The notes below the pieces were generated by a model that saw nothing but the letters and a program-made list of their open reading frames with translations, searched no databases and was not told the origin of the DNA. Source: Formosa sp. Hel1_33_131 (lineage in GTDB: Bacteria > Bacteroidota > Bacteroidia > Flavobacteriales > Flavobacteriaceae). From it: DNA of 64,000 nt. The position numbers were made by a program, and so were the translations under genes. Each line of letters begins with the position of its first letter. The stretch's first letter is position 1. The stretch spans positions 34,126 through 98,125 of the forward strand of contig CATEFX010000034.1 in NCBI GenBank assembly GCA_949499105.1. Reading direction: 5' to 3'. Positions 34,260 to 43,023 of the stretch are shown piece by piece.

Positions 34260-35356
34260 TTAAATTTCTTGACCTTCATAAAATAAATGAATCTTACAAA
34301 GCTGATTTTGAAAAGTCTTTTACATCCTTTTTAGACTCTGGCCATTATATTTTAGGCTCTCAAGTATCGACCTTTGAATCCAACTTTGCAACATTCTGTA
34401 ATGCTAAACACTGTATTGGCGTAGCAAACGGATTAGATGCCTTAACGCTCATATTTAGAGCCTACATTCAGTTGGGTAAACTAAAAAAAGGGGATGCTGT
34501 ATTAGTGCCTGCGAACACCTATATAGCAAGTATATTATCGATTATAAATGCAGGTCTAAAACCAGTTTTTATTGAGCCTGATCCAGAAACGTATAACCTT
34601 TCCCCTTCACTAATAACCACTGCAATATCTTCAGAAGTCAAAGCAGTCTTAGTTGTTCATTTATATGGTCAATTAGCAGCTATGGAGGAAATTCAAAAGA
34701 CGGCAAATGTTCATAATTTATTAGTGATTGAAGATGCTGCTCAAGCTCATGGAGCTATAGACGCTAAGGGACAAAAAGCGGGTCGTTTAAGTAATGCTGC
34801 AGCCTTTAGCTTTTACCCTTCCAAAAATCTTGGAGCCCTCGGTGATGCGGGGGCTATTACGACGAATGATCCACAATTGGCTCATCTACTTAAAGAACTA
34901 AGAAATTATGGAAGCCCTAAAAAATATGTGAATTCTGTGATTGGGTTCAATAGCCGATTAGATGAACTACAAGCTGCTTTTTTGAATCTTAAACTCCCTA
35001 ATTTAGATGAAGATAATGAGAAAAGACGATCTGTTGCTAAGCGTTACTTGAAAGGAATCAGAAACACTAAAATTAAACTCCCTTTTTATTCAGGGACTAA
35101 AAATCATGTATTTCATTTATTTGTAGTCTTAGTTGAGGATCGAAATCATTTTATGAACTATTTGAAAGATAATGCTATTGAGTCAATGATTCATTACCCA
35201 ATTCCTCCCCATCAACAAGTAGCTCTAAAATCGTATGGTTACTTAGACTTCCCCCTTACCGAAAAAATCCATCAACAAATAGTAAGTATTCCGATGAGTC
35301 CTGTACTCACAGATGAAGAAATTAATACGGTCATTAGAACCATAAATGCATATTAA
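34256..35356 (+). CDS. DegT/DnrJ/EryC1 sugar aminotransferase (3-amino sugar type)
   Basis: A 366-residue PLP-dependent enzyme of nucleotide-sugar biosynthesis. Features seen are [28 protein letters not shown], the EDAAQAHGA block with the PLP-contacting Asp, and the Schiff-base lysine in [21 protein letters not shown]-type and NYGSPKKY segments fit FdtB/QdtB, which make dTDP-3-amino-3,6-dideoxyhexoses from the 3-keto sugar. A cupin ketoisomerase (FdtA/QdtA-like) lies at 37611, which supplies that substrate. It starts inside the stop of the acyltransferase gene (ATGA), so translation is coupled. Confidence 0.92.
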   Translation: MIKFLDLHKINESYKADFEKSFTSFLDSGHYILGSQVSTFESNFATFCNAKHCIGVANGLDALTLIFRAYIQLGKLKKGDAVLVPANTYIASILSIINAGLKPVFIEPDPETYNLSPSLITTAISSEVKAVLVVHLYGQLAAMEEIQKTANVHNLLVIEDAAQAHGAIDAKGQKAGRLSNAAAFSFYPSKNLGALGDAGAITTNDPQLAHLLKELRNYGSPKKYVNSVIGFNSRLDELQAAFLNLKLPNLDEDNEKRRSVAKRYLKGIRNTKIKLPFYSGTKNHVFHLFVVLVEDRNHFMNYLKDNAIESMIHYPIPPHQQVALKSYGYLDFPLTEKIHQQIVSIPMSPVLTDEEINTVIRTINAY

Positions 35357-35364
35357 ATTAGCAC

Positions 35365-36855
35365 ATGTCTAAACAGAAAAAATCGTATGGTCAAATTATG
35401 AAAGCTACGTCTCTTTTCGGGGGCGTACAGGTTTTTAATATTTTGATTTCTGTGATTCGTTCCAAAGCCATTGCTATTCTTATTGGCCCCGTTGGGTTTG
35501 GGGTGATTGGACTTTTAAATTCGGCGCTCCGAATCATTGGCGATGCTACTAAAATTGGATTAGATACAAGTGCCGTTAAAGAAATATCCGAAAAAAATTC
35601 AGATCCAGACACTTCAAAAGTTGCTGAAATTATATCTGTTCTAGAAAAATTGATTTGGTTTACTGGAACAATTGGAGCGTTAATTACACTTATTTTCTCA
35701 AAAGTTATAAGTCAATTAACTTTTGGAAATACAGATTATTCCTATGCCTTTATTTGGTTGTCGATAGCTGTTTTATTTACACAGATCACAAAGGGCAAGA
35801 TAGCCATACTTCAGGGTACGCGTCGCTTAAAAAAGCTAGCGTCTGCAAATCTAATAGCGAGTACGGTTTCACTGTTATTAACATTACCTTTATATTATTT
35901 TTTTAAAATTAACGGGATCGTTCCTGCGTTAATTGTGTCGACAGTTATCTCCTTCATCGTATTTAAGTTTTTTACTAAAGATATTGAGATTCCTAGATTG
36001 AGTTTCACTAAAAAGGAATTGTTTCAAAAAAGTAAAGCCATGTTGGTATTGGGTGCAACAATGAGTTTTACATCCCTAATTGTCGCTTTAGCAACCTTAC
36101 TGATTCAAATCTATATTCGAAACACGAGCGGATTAGAATCTGTAGGGTTTTATAATGCAGGCTTCTTGATTGTTAATGCTTATGTGGGGATGATTTTTAG
36201 TGCAATGTCCACGGATTATTTCCCAAGACTAGCGTCGATTAATACAGATAATATAAAAATGAATGTGGCGGTTAATCAACAAGCAGATGTTGCTGTGCTA
36301 TTAATTACGCCAATTATCGTGCTGTTTTTAACTTTTTCACCTTTCATAGTTGAACTCCTTTATTCAAGTGAATTTAATGTTATTTTAGGATTTGTGATGT
36401 TTGGAGTTTTGGGAACTTTTTTTAAAGCAGTTTCATTTTCTATGGGATATGTTATTATTGCTAAAGGCCATTCGAAAGTATTCATCATACTTTCTGTAAT
36501 ATTTAATTCAATTTTCTTAGTGATTAGTGTTTTTTCATATGATTATGGCGGACTCACGGGACTTGGAATCGGATTTCTTATTTATTATTTTTTTCACTTT
36601 GTATCCCTAAAAGTTCTGACTAAATACTTGTATGGAATCAATTTCACAAATTCATTTTATAGAACTTTTATAATATGTGCACTTTTTTGTTTATCTAGTT
36701 ATGTCATCACATTAGTGGAATCTCTGTATCTTCGCTATAGTTTATTGCTGATTTTAGCGGGAATATCAATAGGGTTCTCATTAGTTCAGTTTCAACAAAA
36801 AATGGATTTAATGCAACTATTGAGGTCTTTATTAAAGAAGTCGCCTAAAGATTAA
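35365..36855 (+). CDS. O-antigen translocase (Wzx-like flippase)
   Basis: A 496-residue integral membrane protein with about 12-14 helices of the polysaccharide transporter (MOP/Wzx) type. The N-terminus is SYGQIMKATSLFGGVQVFNIL followed by SVIRSKAIAILIGPVGFGVIGL, the standard first two helices of the PST/O-antigen flippases. It moves undecaprenyl-linked oligosaccharide repeat units across the inner membrane. It lies 8 bases after the aminotransferase gene and 6 before the acetyltransferase gene, in the middle of the plus-strand polysaccharide operon. No Wzy polymerase was recognised in the window. Confidence 0.93.
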   Translation: MSKQKKSYGQIMKATSLFGGVQVFNILISVIRSKAIAILIGPVGFGVIGLLNSALRIIGDATKIGLDTSAVKEISEKNSDPDTSKVAEIISVLEKLIWFTGTIGALITLIFSKVISQLTFGNTDYSYAFIWLSIAVLFTQITKGKIAILQGTRRLKKLASANLIASTVSLLLTLPLYYFFKINGIVPALIVSTVISFIVFKFFTKDIEIPRLSFTKKELFQKSKAMLVLGATMSFTSLIVALATLLIQIYIRNTSGLESVGFYNAGFLIVNAYVGMIFSAMSTDYFPRLASINTDNIKMNVAVNQQADVAVLLITPIIVLFLTFSPFIVELLYSSEFNVILGFVMFGVLGTFFKAVSFSMGYVIIAKGHSKVFIILSVIFNSIFLVISVFSYDYGGLTGLGIGFLIYYFFHFVSLKVLTKYLYGINFTNSFYRTFIICALFCLSSYVITLVESLYLRYSLLLILAGISIGFSLVQFQQKMDLMQLLRSLLKKSPKD

Positions 36856-36861
36856 AAATTA

Positions 36862-37602
36862 ATGATTCAAACATTACGAAACATAAAGAGAAAGATTAAA
36901 ATTTCACTCACTATTAATTGGGTTAAAACGCTCTATTTTAATTTTAAAATGTTTCCGTTTTCGATTGCAAAAAAACTCCCTGTATTTTTTTACGGAAGTG
37001 TCAAATTCACGTCGCTTAAAGGCCAAATTAAAATTGAAGGTCCTATTAAATCAGGAATGGTTGGCTTTGGACAACCCTTTGAAATGACCACTCGTTCTAA
37101 GAAAATTGCTGAAGTTTATTTAGACGGAGAATTTATAGTTAAAGGGCATATTCAATTTGGAAAAGATTATCTTTTTTATGTTGGAAAATCAGCATATTTC
37201 GAAATGGGGCATATGTCCGGATTTTCATCTTTTAGTAAATTAATATGTACTAATAGAGTTGTTCTTGGGAAATGGGTCAGATTAGGCTCTGAAACTCAAA
37301 TTATCGACACTAATTTTCATCAGATGATTAATACAAAAACAGACGAAAAATATCCAAAAAGTTCTCCAATCCTTATTGGTGATTATAATTCGATTTCGAA
37401 TAGAACATCTGTCATGGCCAAAACAAAAACACCTAATTATTGTGTAATAGGCTCTAACAGTTTGTGTAATAAAAATTATATTCCTTTAGGAGAAAATATC
37501 CTAATTGGAGGCATTCCATCTCAATTAATTAAAACTAATTTTTCTAGAGATTGGGAAGGAGAAAAAGAATTAATGAACGCGTGGTTAAAAGTTAAATTTT
37601 AA
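36862..37602 (+). CDS. Left-handed beta-helix acyltransferase-like protein
   Basis: A 246-residue protein with a helical N-terminus and irregular hexapeptide repeats from about residue 115 (VVLGKWVRLGSETQIIDT, ILIGDYNSISNRTSVMA, NYCVIGSNSLCNKNYIPLGENILIGGIPSQLI). A histidine in IDTNFHQMI sits where hexapeptide acetyltransferases keep their base. Such enzymes O- or N-acetylate sugars using acetyl-CoA. Its place between the flippase and ketoisomerase genes suggests acetylation of the 3-amino sugar or of the glycan. The repeats are less regular than in classic WbbJ-type proteins, so the substrate is uncertain. Confidence 0.75.
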   Translation: MIQTLRNIKRKIKISLTINWVKTLYFNFKMFPFSIAKKLPVFFYGSVKFTSLKGQIKIEGPIKSGMVGFGQPFEMTTRSKKIAEVYLDGEFIVKGHIQFGKDYLFYVGKSAYFEMGHMSGFSSFSKLICTNRVVLGKWVRLGSETQIIDTNFHQMINTKTDEKYPKSSPILIGDYNSISNRTSVMAKTKTPNYCVIGSNSLCNKNYIPLGENILIGGIPSQLIKTNFSRDWEGEKELMNAWLKVKF

Positions 37603-37610
37603 TATTAAAG

Positions 37611-38003
37611 ATGAAATATACAATAATCAACATCCCTAAAATAACCGACATTCGTGGGAACCTTGGCGTGATTGAAAAAGATACGATTCCTTTTGATATA
37701 AAAAGAGTGTATTATTTGTTTGATGTTCCAAGTTCTGCTTATAGAGGTGGGCATGCGCATATCAACCAAGTTGAGGTTTTAATAGCTCTAAGTGGAAGTT
37801 TTGATGTTAAAGTTGATGATGGAACAGAAGTATCTCTGATTACTTTAAATAAACCGGATAAAGGACTTATGTTAAATAAAGGTGTGTGGCGAGAATTAGA
37901 GAATTTTTCTTCAGGTGCTATTTGCTTAGTCTTGGCGTCAGATGTGTTTGATGAGTCCGATTATATCCGTGATTTTGAGGTTTTTAAAAAACGGTTCTCT
38001 TAA
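37611..38003 (+). CDS. Sugar 3,4-ketoisomerase, cupin (FdtA/QdtA/WxcM-like)
   Basis: A 130-residue small cupin of the WxcM/FdtA family. The characteristic segments are IIKIPKI-like IINIPKITDIRGNLGVIE at the start, then FDIKRVYYLFDVPSSAYRGGHAH, with the catalytic histidines in GGHAH, and CLVLASDVFDESDYIRDFEVF at the end. FdtA/QdtA convert dTDP-4-keto-6-deoxyglucose to the 3-keto sugar. Together with the aminotransferase at 34256 this predicts dTDP-Fuc3N or dTDP-Qui3N. It is the last gene of the plus-strand run and abuts the convergent glycosyltransferase gene. Confidence 0.93.
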   Translation: MKYTIINIPKITDIRGNLGVIEKDTIPFDIKRVYYLFDVPSSAYRGGHAHINQVEVLIALSGSFDVKVDDGTEVSLITLNKPDKGLMLNKGVWRELENFSSGAICLVLASDVFDESDYIRDFEVFKKRFS

Positions 38004-39140
38004 CTAAGAATTCCAAGTGTCCACATATGTTTTAGCTACTTTTATATAATCATGTTGGTCTTCAATATAGGCACGTGCGTTTTTGCTTATTTCTAAAATC
38101 TCTTTTGGATTTTCAATAAGCCAACTTAAATTTTCAATAATTTCCTCAACATTAGGAGTCGTGTGAATTCCGATTTTTTTTGTGATATTATAGTGAGATT
38201 TAAATTCAGCACTGAATCCGCTGAACACAACTTTTCCCTGGGCCATTGCTTCCAAAGCATTGTATCCATGATCATAAACATAGGTTTGGTCCAAAAGAAT
38301 ATGAGATTCATTATATAGTTCTATATAATCTTTATAAGGAATGCTTTCTACTTGGATGATTTCAATTTTATTGTTATATTTTTCTTGTATTTCTTCTAAT
38401 ACTTGCACAAAAATATCATTCCCTTTTTTGTAATAATTACTGCGAGATATCCCATGAAAAATTTTAATTTTACCCTCAATATTTAATGCTAAAACTGTAT
38501 TTTTTTCGGTGTTAACGGGGAAGGGAATTAATGGTTTTACTTTTGTTTTATTACGATAAGCCATTTCATAATCAAAATCTCCCGGGATAATATAGTTTAC
38601 ATTTTTAATTACAAATTCACTTAATTTTTTAAAAGAAGGCTTTAAGTATTTAAGACTAGGTTCAAAGTGGGGTTTTAATTTGGGGTTCCTTAAAAAAGGA
38701 CTCAAAATATGGTGTGAGAGATCGGATTTTAGTAAATATTTTATATAGGTGGTGTCTTCTCCACAAGCTGATAAGATTACCTTTTTATTATGTTTAAAAA
38801 TAAAATTAAGCAGTTTTTTTTCAATAAAAGGGGTTGATCTTATGGGGAACTCATTAATTATCTGAACGATATCAAATCCTTTTAACTGTTTTCGATTCCT
38901 GTAAAAGGTATAAACAATTTCAAGAGTAGATATATCAATTTTTAAAATAAGAAATATAAAGTTTTTAACTTTTCTGAATAAGGTTTTTGAGAATAGAACT
39001 GGGTCAAAATCAATATCCACTGGGTACCCTTTAAAACCGTCTTTTCTTCCAGCTAATAGGACCTCATGACCATTTTTTTCTAGTCCAGCTTTTAGAGTAT
39101 TGTGAAAGTTACTATATTCACCTAATAAAAGAATCCGCAT
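38004..39140 (-). CDS. Glycosyltransferase (GT4-like fold)
   Basis: A 378-residue protein of GT-B type. It starts MRILLLGEYSNFHNTLKAGL with a glycine-rich turn, has a DIVQIINEF segment in the first domain and the IIPGDFDYEMAY linker. The second domain holds the donor site with YNESHILLDQTYVYDHGYNALEAMAQGKVVFSG, where the EAMAQGK stretch corresponds to the EAM/EALA-G-P block of GT4. It is cytoplasmic or peripheral at the inner membrane and builds the repeat unit. It is convergent with the ketoisomerase gene with zero spacing. Confidence 0.85.
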   Translation of the reverse strand: MRILLLGEYSNFHNTLKAGLEKNGHEVLLAGRKDGFKGYPVDIDFDPVLFSKTLFRKVKNFIFLILKIDISTLEIVYTFYRNRKQLKGFDIVQIINEFPIRSTPFIEKKLLNFIFKHNKKVILSACGEDTTYIKYLLKSDLSHHILSPFLRNPKLKPHFEPSLKYLKPSFKKLSEFVIKNVNYIIPGDFDYEMAYRNKTKVKPLIPFPVNTEKNTVLALNIEGKIKIFHGISRSNYYKKGNDIFVQVLEEIQEKYNNKIEIIQVESIPYKDYIELYNESHILLDQTYVYDHGYNALEAMAQGKVVFSGFSAEFKSHYNITKKIGIHTTPNVEEIIENLSWLIENPKEILEISKNARAYIEDQHDYIKVAKTYVDTWNS

Positions 39141-39212
39141 TAAAATTGTATTTTCTTCAAATTAATAAGTTTACAATAACAGACAAAATTCTCACATAAA
39201 ATAATTTTAAGT

Positions 39213-40313
39213 ATGCCAACCACCACCAAAAAAAAGATATGTATTGTTGTATCCTGTTTGGCTGATGGAGGTGCCGAAAAATCATCGGCGGTTTTATCTA
39301 TTCTATTAGACAACTTAGGATATGAGGTTCACATTATTAGCGTTCTTAGTCGTATAGATTACGATTATAAAGGAACTTTATTAAATTTGGGAGCCCTAAA
39401 GAGTAAGGATGATTCTTTTTTTGGCAAGCTAAATCGATTCTGGATCTTTTTCAATTATCTAAGAACTCAAAATTTTGATTTTATAATTGACAGTAGATCG
39501 AGACCAAATATAGTTAAACAGATTATAATCAATAAAATACTGTATGCTAATGAAAAAGTAATTTTCATAATTCATAGTTTTTTCCTTAATGAATATATTC
39601 CAGCCAACAAGTTAATTGCAAAATTCATGTATAATAATGCATTTAAATTTGTTACGGTATCGAAGGCCATAAAAACGACATTAACAGCCAAGTATCATTT
39701 TAATAATGTAAAAGTTATTTATAATTCAGTAGACCAAAAACTCGTAGCTTCTGTAACTGAGTCTTTTTTATCCTCCGATAAATTTATGTTATACTTTGGT
39801 AGAATCGAAGATGAAGTGAAAAATCTATCTTTGCTTATTGAAAGTTACCGACTTTCAAATTTAGCAAAATACAATGTGAAACTTACGATTCTTGGCGATG
39901 GAAAAGATAAAACTATGCTCGAACAAAAAGTGAAATTTTTGAATTTGTCTGAACAAATAATTTTTTTACCTTATACCCAGAACCCTTACTCATTAGTGAG
40001 CAAAGCAATGTGTACATTACTCACGAGTAAATATGAAGGCTTACCTACAGTATTAATAGAAAGTTTGTCTTTAGGAATTCCTGTTATTTCTGTGGATTGT
40101 GAATCGGGACCTTCAGAAATTATCAAGAATGAATATAATGGACTTCTAGTCGAAAATTACAAACCTGATTTATTCGCAAACGCGATGAATCGTTTTGTGT
40201 TTGATGAAAAACTTTATTCTCTTTGCAAAAATAATGCAAAAAAAAGTGTTCAAAAATTCTCAATCAAAAACATTTCTAGTGACTGGGAAAAAATATTAGA
40301 AAACACCCTTTGA
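39213..40313 (+). CDS. Glycosyltransferase family 4
   Basis: A 366-residue GT-B enzyme. The N-terminal domain has IVVSCLADGGAEKSSAVLSILL, the typical start with a glycine loop. The C-terminal donor domain has FMLYFGRIEDEVKNLSLLIES, KLTILGDGKDKTML and CTLLTSKYEGLPTVLIESLSLGIPVISVDCESGPSEII, containing the E-x7-E motif of retaining GT4 enzymes. It transfers a sugar from a nucleotide donor to the lipid-linked glycan. It is a single plus-strand gene between two minus-strand glycosyltransferase blocks. Confidence 0.93.
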   Translation: MPTTTKKKICIVVSCLADGGAEKSSAVLSILLDNLGYEVHIISVLSRIDYDYKGTLLNLGALKSKDDSFFGKLNRFWIFFNYLRTQNFDFIIDSRSRPNIVKQIIINKILYANEKVIFIIHSFFLNEYIPANKLIAKFMYNNAFKFVTVSKAIKTTLTAKYHFNNVKVIYNSVDQKLVASVTESFLSSDKFMLYFGRIEDEVKNLSLLIESYRLSNLAKYNVKLTILGDGKDKTMLEQKVKFLNLSEQIIFLPYTQNPYSLVSKAMCTLLTSKYEGLPTVLIESLSLGIPVISVDCESGPSEIIKNEYNGLLVENYKPDLFANAMNRFVFDEKLYSLCKNNAKKSVQKFSIKNISSDWEKILENTL

Positions 40314-40321
40314 ATTTCGCC

Positions 40322-41260
40322 CTAATTAAACGGAGATAAATAAATGTTTAATCGCAACATAAAAAATTGAACTTTTTTGAGTGTACGAATAATTATAATA
40401 GGTGTATCAAGTAAAATAACTTGTTTTGTATTCAAATTTATTGGGTCTATCTCTTTTTTTAATTTTCTATAAGTATTAATGTCTCCCGCAATTTTTCTTT
40501 TAAGTGCTATAGAAAATCGATTCAAATCCATGTATTTTTTGAACGAAGCCCTATTGTTTTCTAGGTGTTTAAACTTTTCTATTATTTTCATTTGATCCAT
40601 TCGTCCGGATGTATATGACAAGTGGTATTCAGGATCAATTAGAATTTTATTAGAAGTTGTTTTTGATGAAAATGCAACCTTGTATTTCAAAGCAATTCTT
40701 ATCCATAGATCTGTGTCTTCTCCTGTTCGCATTCTCTCATCAAAGCCGCCAAGTTCCTGAAATATTTTTTTGGGAATCATGACTGCCGAAGACCACGCAA
40801 TACTATCAGAGGTTGAAGCTGAAAAATAATCCTCTATGATTCCAAAATGATGTTTTGAGACCCCATTGAAATGCGTTTTTATTTTTTTTCCATTAAAAAA
40901 TTGTTTGTGATAGTTTGTAGCATACAATCCGCAATGAGGGAAGTTCGTGTATAAGGTGTGTAAGTTTTCGAGATGGTTCGGTTCCCATAAATCGTCGGCA
41001 TCTAAAAGCGCGATTAAATCAGTATTTGCTTTAGAAATTCCATAGTTTCGCGCATGAGAAACCCCTTTGTTTTTGGTGGTGTAAAGTGTAATGCGTTCAT
41101 CATCAATATCGTTTATGATAGTAACACTTTTATCTGTAGATCCATCACTAATAATGATTATTTCGAATTCAGAAAACGTCTGATTCAAAACACTTAAAAG
41201 TGTTTGTTTAACAAAGAGTTCTTTATTAAACAATGGTATGATGATGGAAATTATAGCCAT
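40322..41260 (-). CDS. Glycosyltransferase family 2
   Basis: A 312-residue GT-A enzyme with the family start ISIIIPLFNKELFVKQTLLSVLNQTFSEFEIIIISDGSTD. The DxD-type motif appears as LIALLDADDLW and the acceptor-side acid as GGFDERMRTGEDTDLWIR (the ED motif). It adds a sugar to the growing repeat unit at the cytoplasmic face. It shares one base with the stop of the upstream GT2 gene, so the two are translationally coupled. Confidence 0.94.
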   Translation of the reverse strand: MAIISIIIPLFNKELFVKQTLLSVLNQTFSEFEIIIISDGSTDKSVTIINDIDDERITLYTTKNKGVSHARNYGISKANTDLIALLDADDLWEPNHLENLHTLYTNFPHCGLYATNYHKQFFNGKKIKTHFNGVSKHHFGIIEDYFSASTSDSIAWSSAVMIPKKIFQELGGFDERMRTGEDTDLWIRIALKYKVAFSSKTTSNKILIDPEYHLSYTSGRMDQMKIIEKFKHLENNRASFKKYMDLNRFSIALKRKIAGDINTYRKLKKEIDPINLNTKQVILLDTPIIIIRTLKKVQFFMLRLNIYLSPFN

Positions 41261-42156
41261 TAGTCTTTTTTACTTTTGTAACAAAGATAGCTTAGTTTAT
41301 ATAAATCAAAAATGAATAACGAAGGTTTTTTAGATAAGAGATTTGCTGTAAAGTAATCTTTGAAAACTGGAAATAAATAAGCTAGAAAGTAATTAAGTTT
41401 GATTTTATTAAATTTATAAAAAACTTTAATAATGCGTATGTATTCTAAATTTATAAGATTATTCCTAACTAAATCATGAGATGCTAACAGAGCTTTCAAT
41501 GATTTTTTTAGAAAAACAGAACTGTTTTCTAATCCAAAATGATACACCGGATTATCAATATGAGAAACAATTATGTTATTCTCCTTTAGTGTATATGAGA
41601 ATAAGATGTCTTCAGGTGAGTCTAGAGAAATTTCTTCATTAAATTTTATTCTTTTGAAAACTTTATTTTGGATTAAAAAATTACAAGAAAGAAGTCTTAA
41701 GTATATTGATTTATTTCTTTTTTTGGTTGACAAAGCTTCCCGTTTTTTGCCAAAAACCCATCGCAACATTTGATTTTCATCAGGTATTTTTTCTTGGTAA
41801 TTCAGGCCTCCATAAACTAATTGTACAGATGAATTTAAAGCGCTTAAATACTTAGAAATGAAATCATTTTTAACAGGGATGACATCTGAATCTAAAAACA
41901 ATAACAGATCGTAGTTAGCATCCTTAGCCATGAGGTTTCTTATAGCACTTCTGCCAATATTAGAATTTAAAACTTTATAGCTTGTGTTTTTTAATAAATT
42001 GATAGACTTGTTAGAAGCGATGAGATCGAGATTTGTAGAGCCATCATCATAACAAAGTATCTCAAAAGCTATATCAGAAGCGGTCGCTTGCGTATGGAGT
42101 TCTGTTACCAGTGCTTCAATATTATAATTATAAGTTGGAATGAGTATAGAGAGCAT
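41260..42156 (-). CDS. Glycosyltransferase family 2 (divergent)
   Basis: A 298-residue protein with the GT2 start LSILIPTYNYNIEALVTELHTQ, ILCYDDGSTN and a DxD-like LLFLDSDVIPVKNDF, followed by LDSPEDILFSYTL. The last is the position of the catalytic-base acid in this family. The C-terminal region is basic and hydrophobic, consistent with membrane association. It lies 2 bases after ftsE, so ftsE and the two GT2 genes could be one transcript. Confidence 0.9.
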   Translation of the reverse strand: MLSILIPTYNYNIEALVTELHTQATASDIAFEILCYDDGSTNLDLIASNKSINLLKNTSYKVLNSNIGRSAIRNLMAKDANYDLLLFLDSDVIPVKNDFISKYLSALNSSVQLVYGGLNYQEKIPDENQMLRWVFGKKREALSTKKRNKSIYLRLLSCNFLIQNKVFKRIKFNEEISLDSPEDILFSYTLKENNIIVSHIDNPVYHFGLENSSVFLKKSLKALLASHDLVRNNLINLEYIRIIKVFYKFNKIKLNYFLAYLFPVFKDYFTANLLSKKPSLFIFDLYKLSYLCYKSKKD

Positions 42157-42158
42157 GC

Positions 42159-42842
42159 TTAATTTTTACGTTGAACAACCTCAAAGACTTTCGTGTCTTC
42201 ACATTTGAGTGTTTTACTTGGATATTTTAAAATCAAAGCATAATCGTGGGTCGCCATGAAAATTGTATGTCCTTTTTTATTCAGTTCCAAAAGGACTTCC
42301 ATGACTTCCATACTGGTTTGAGGATCTAAATTCCCGGTTGGTTCGTCGGCCAAAATTAATTCAGGATCATTTAAGAGGGCTCTGGCAATTGCTACACGTT
42401 GTTGTTCGCCCCCCGAAAGCTCGTACGGAAATTTATGCCCAGTGGTATGCATGTTAACTTTTGTGAGCACGGCTTCAATTTTGGCGCTCATTAAGCCTTT
42501 TTCTTTCCATCCTGTTGCTCTTAAAACAAATTCGAGATTGCCATTGACAGTCAGTTCGTTTAGAAGTTTAAAATCCTGAAATACGACGCCTAATTTTCGC
42601 CTCAAAAAAGGAATGTCTTTTTCCTTCAGGGTTTTTAAGTTCATATCAACAATAGATCCTGCCCCGTTATTTAATTTCAAATCGCCGTATAGTGTTTTTA
42701 ATAAACTACTTTTTCCGGAACCAGTTTTGCCAATCAAATACACAAAATCGCCCTCTTTTACATCTATATTGACCTCATTCAAAACCAAAGTCTCATTTTG
42801 AAATATAGAGACCTCTTCTAATTTTAATACCGAATTTGACAT
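42159..42842 (-). CDS. ftsE: Cell-division ABC transporter ATP-binding protein FtsE
   Basis: A 227-residue ATPase, the normal FtsE length, when started at ATG 42842 ([15 protein letters not shown]). The upstream in-frame ATG at 42899 adds 19 unmatched residues. Walker A is [17 protein letters not shown], the signature is [22 protein letters not shown], Walker B is [13 protein letters not shown] and the H-loop is MATHD. With FtsX it regulates septal peptidoglycan hydrolysis. FtsX is not adjacent, which is common in Bacteroidetes. LolD-like function is an alternative, but length and context favour FtsE. Confidence 0.8.
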   Translation of the reverse strand: MSNSVLKLEEVSIFQNETLVLNEVNIDVKEGDFVYLIGKTGSGKSSLLKTLYGDLKLNNGAGSIVDMNLKTLKEKDIPFLRRKLGVVFQDFKLLNELTVNGNLEFVLRATGWKEKGLMSAKIEAVLTKVNMHTTGHKFPYELSGGEQQRVAIARALLNDPELILADEPTGNLDPQTSMEVMEVLLELNKKGHTIFMATHDYALILKYPSKTLKCEDTKVFEVVQRKN

Positions 42843-42991
42843 GTATAGCTTCCCTGAATTAATTTCTATAAAAGTATTACTATTTGATTCAATTATCAAG
42901 GATCAAACTACTTTAAACAGCCGCGATACGATTTAATTTATGATACTTCATAATTTTGCTATAATTTTTCCGTTATCAACTTGATATATTT

Positions 42992-42999
42992 TATCTTTG
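42992..42999 (+). promoter_or_regulatory. -7 box of the TPR-protein gene
   Basis: TATCTTTG matches TAnnTTTG and lies 24 bases before the ATG at 43024. Its last three bases form an in-frame TTG that is an unlikely start. Confidence 0.5.
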
Positions 43000-43023
43000 A
43001 ATGTAATAAAATTCTTTCAGTCT

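Noticed and set aside
42997..43023. Upstream TTG start for the TPR protein
   Set aside because: The TTG is the end of the -7 box TATCTTTG, and the signal peptide begins cleanly at ATG 43024.
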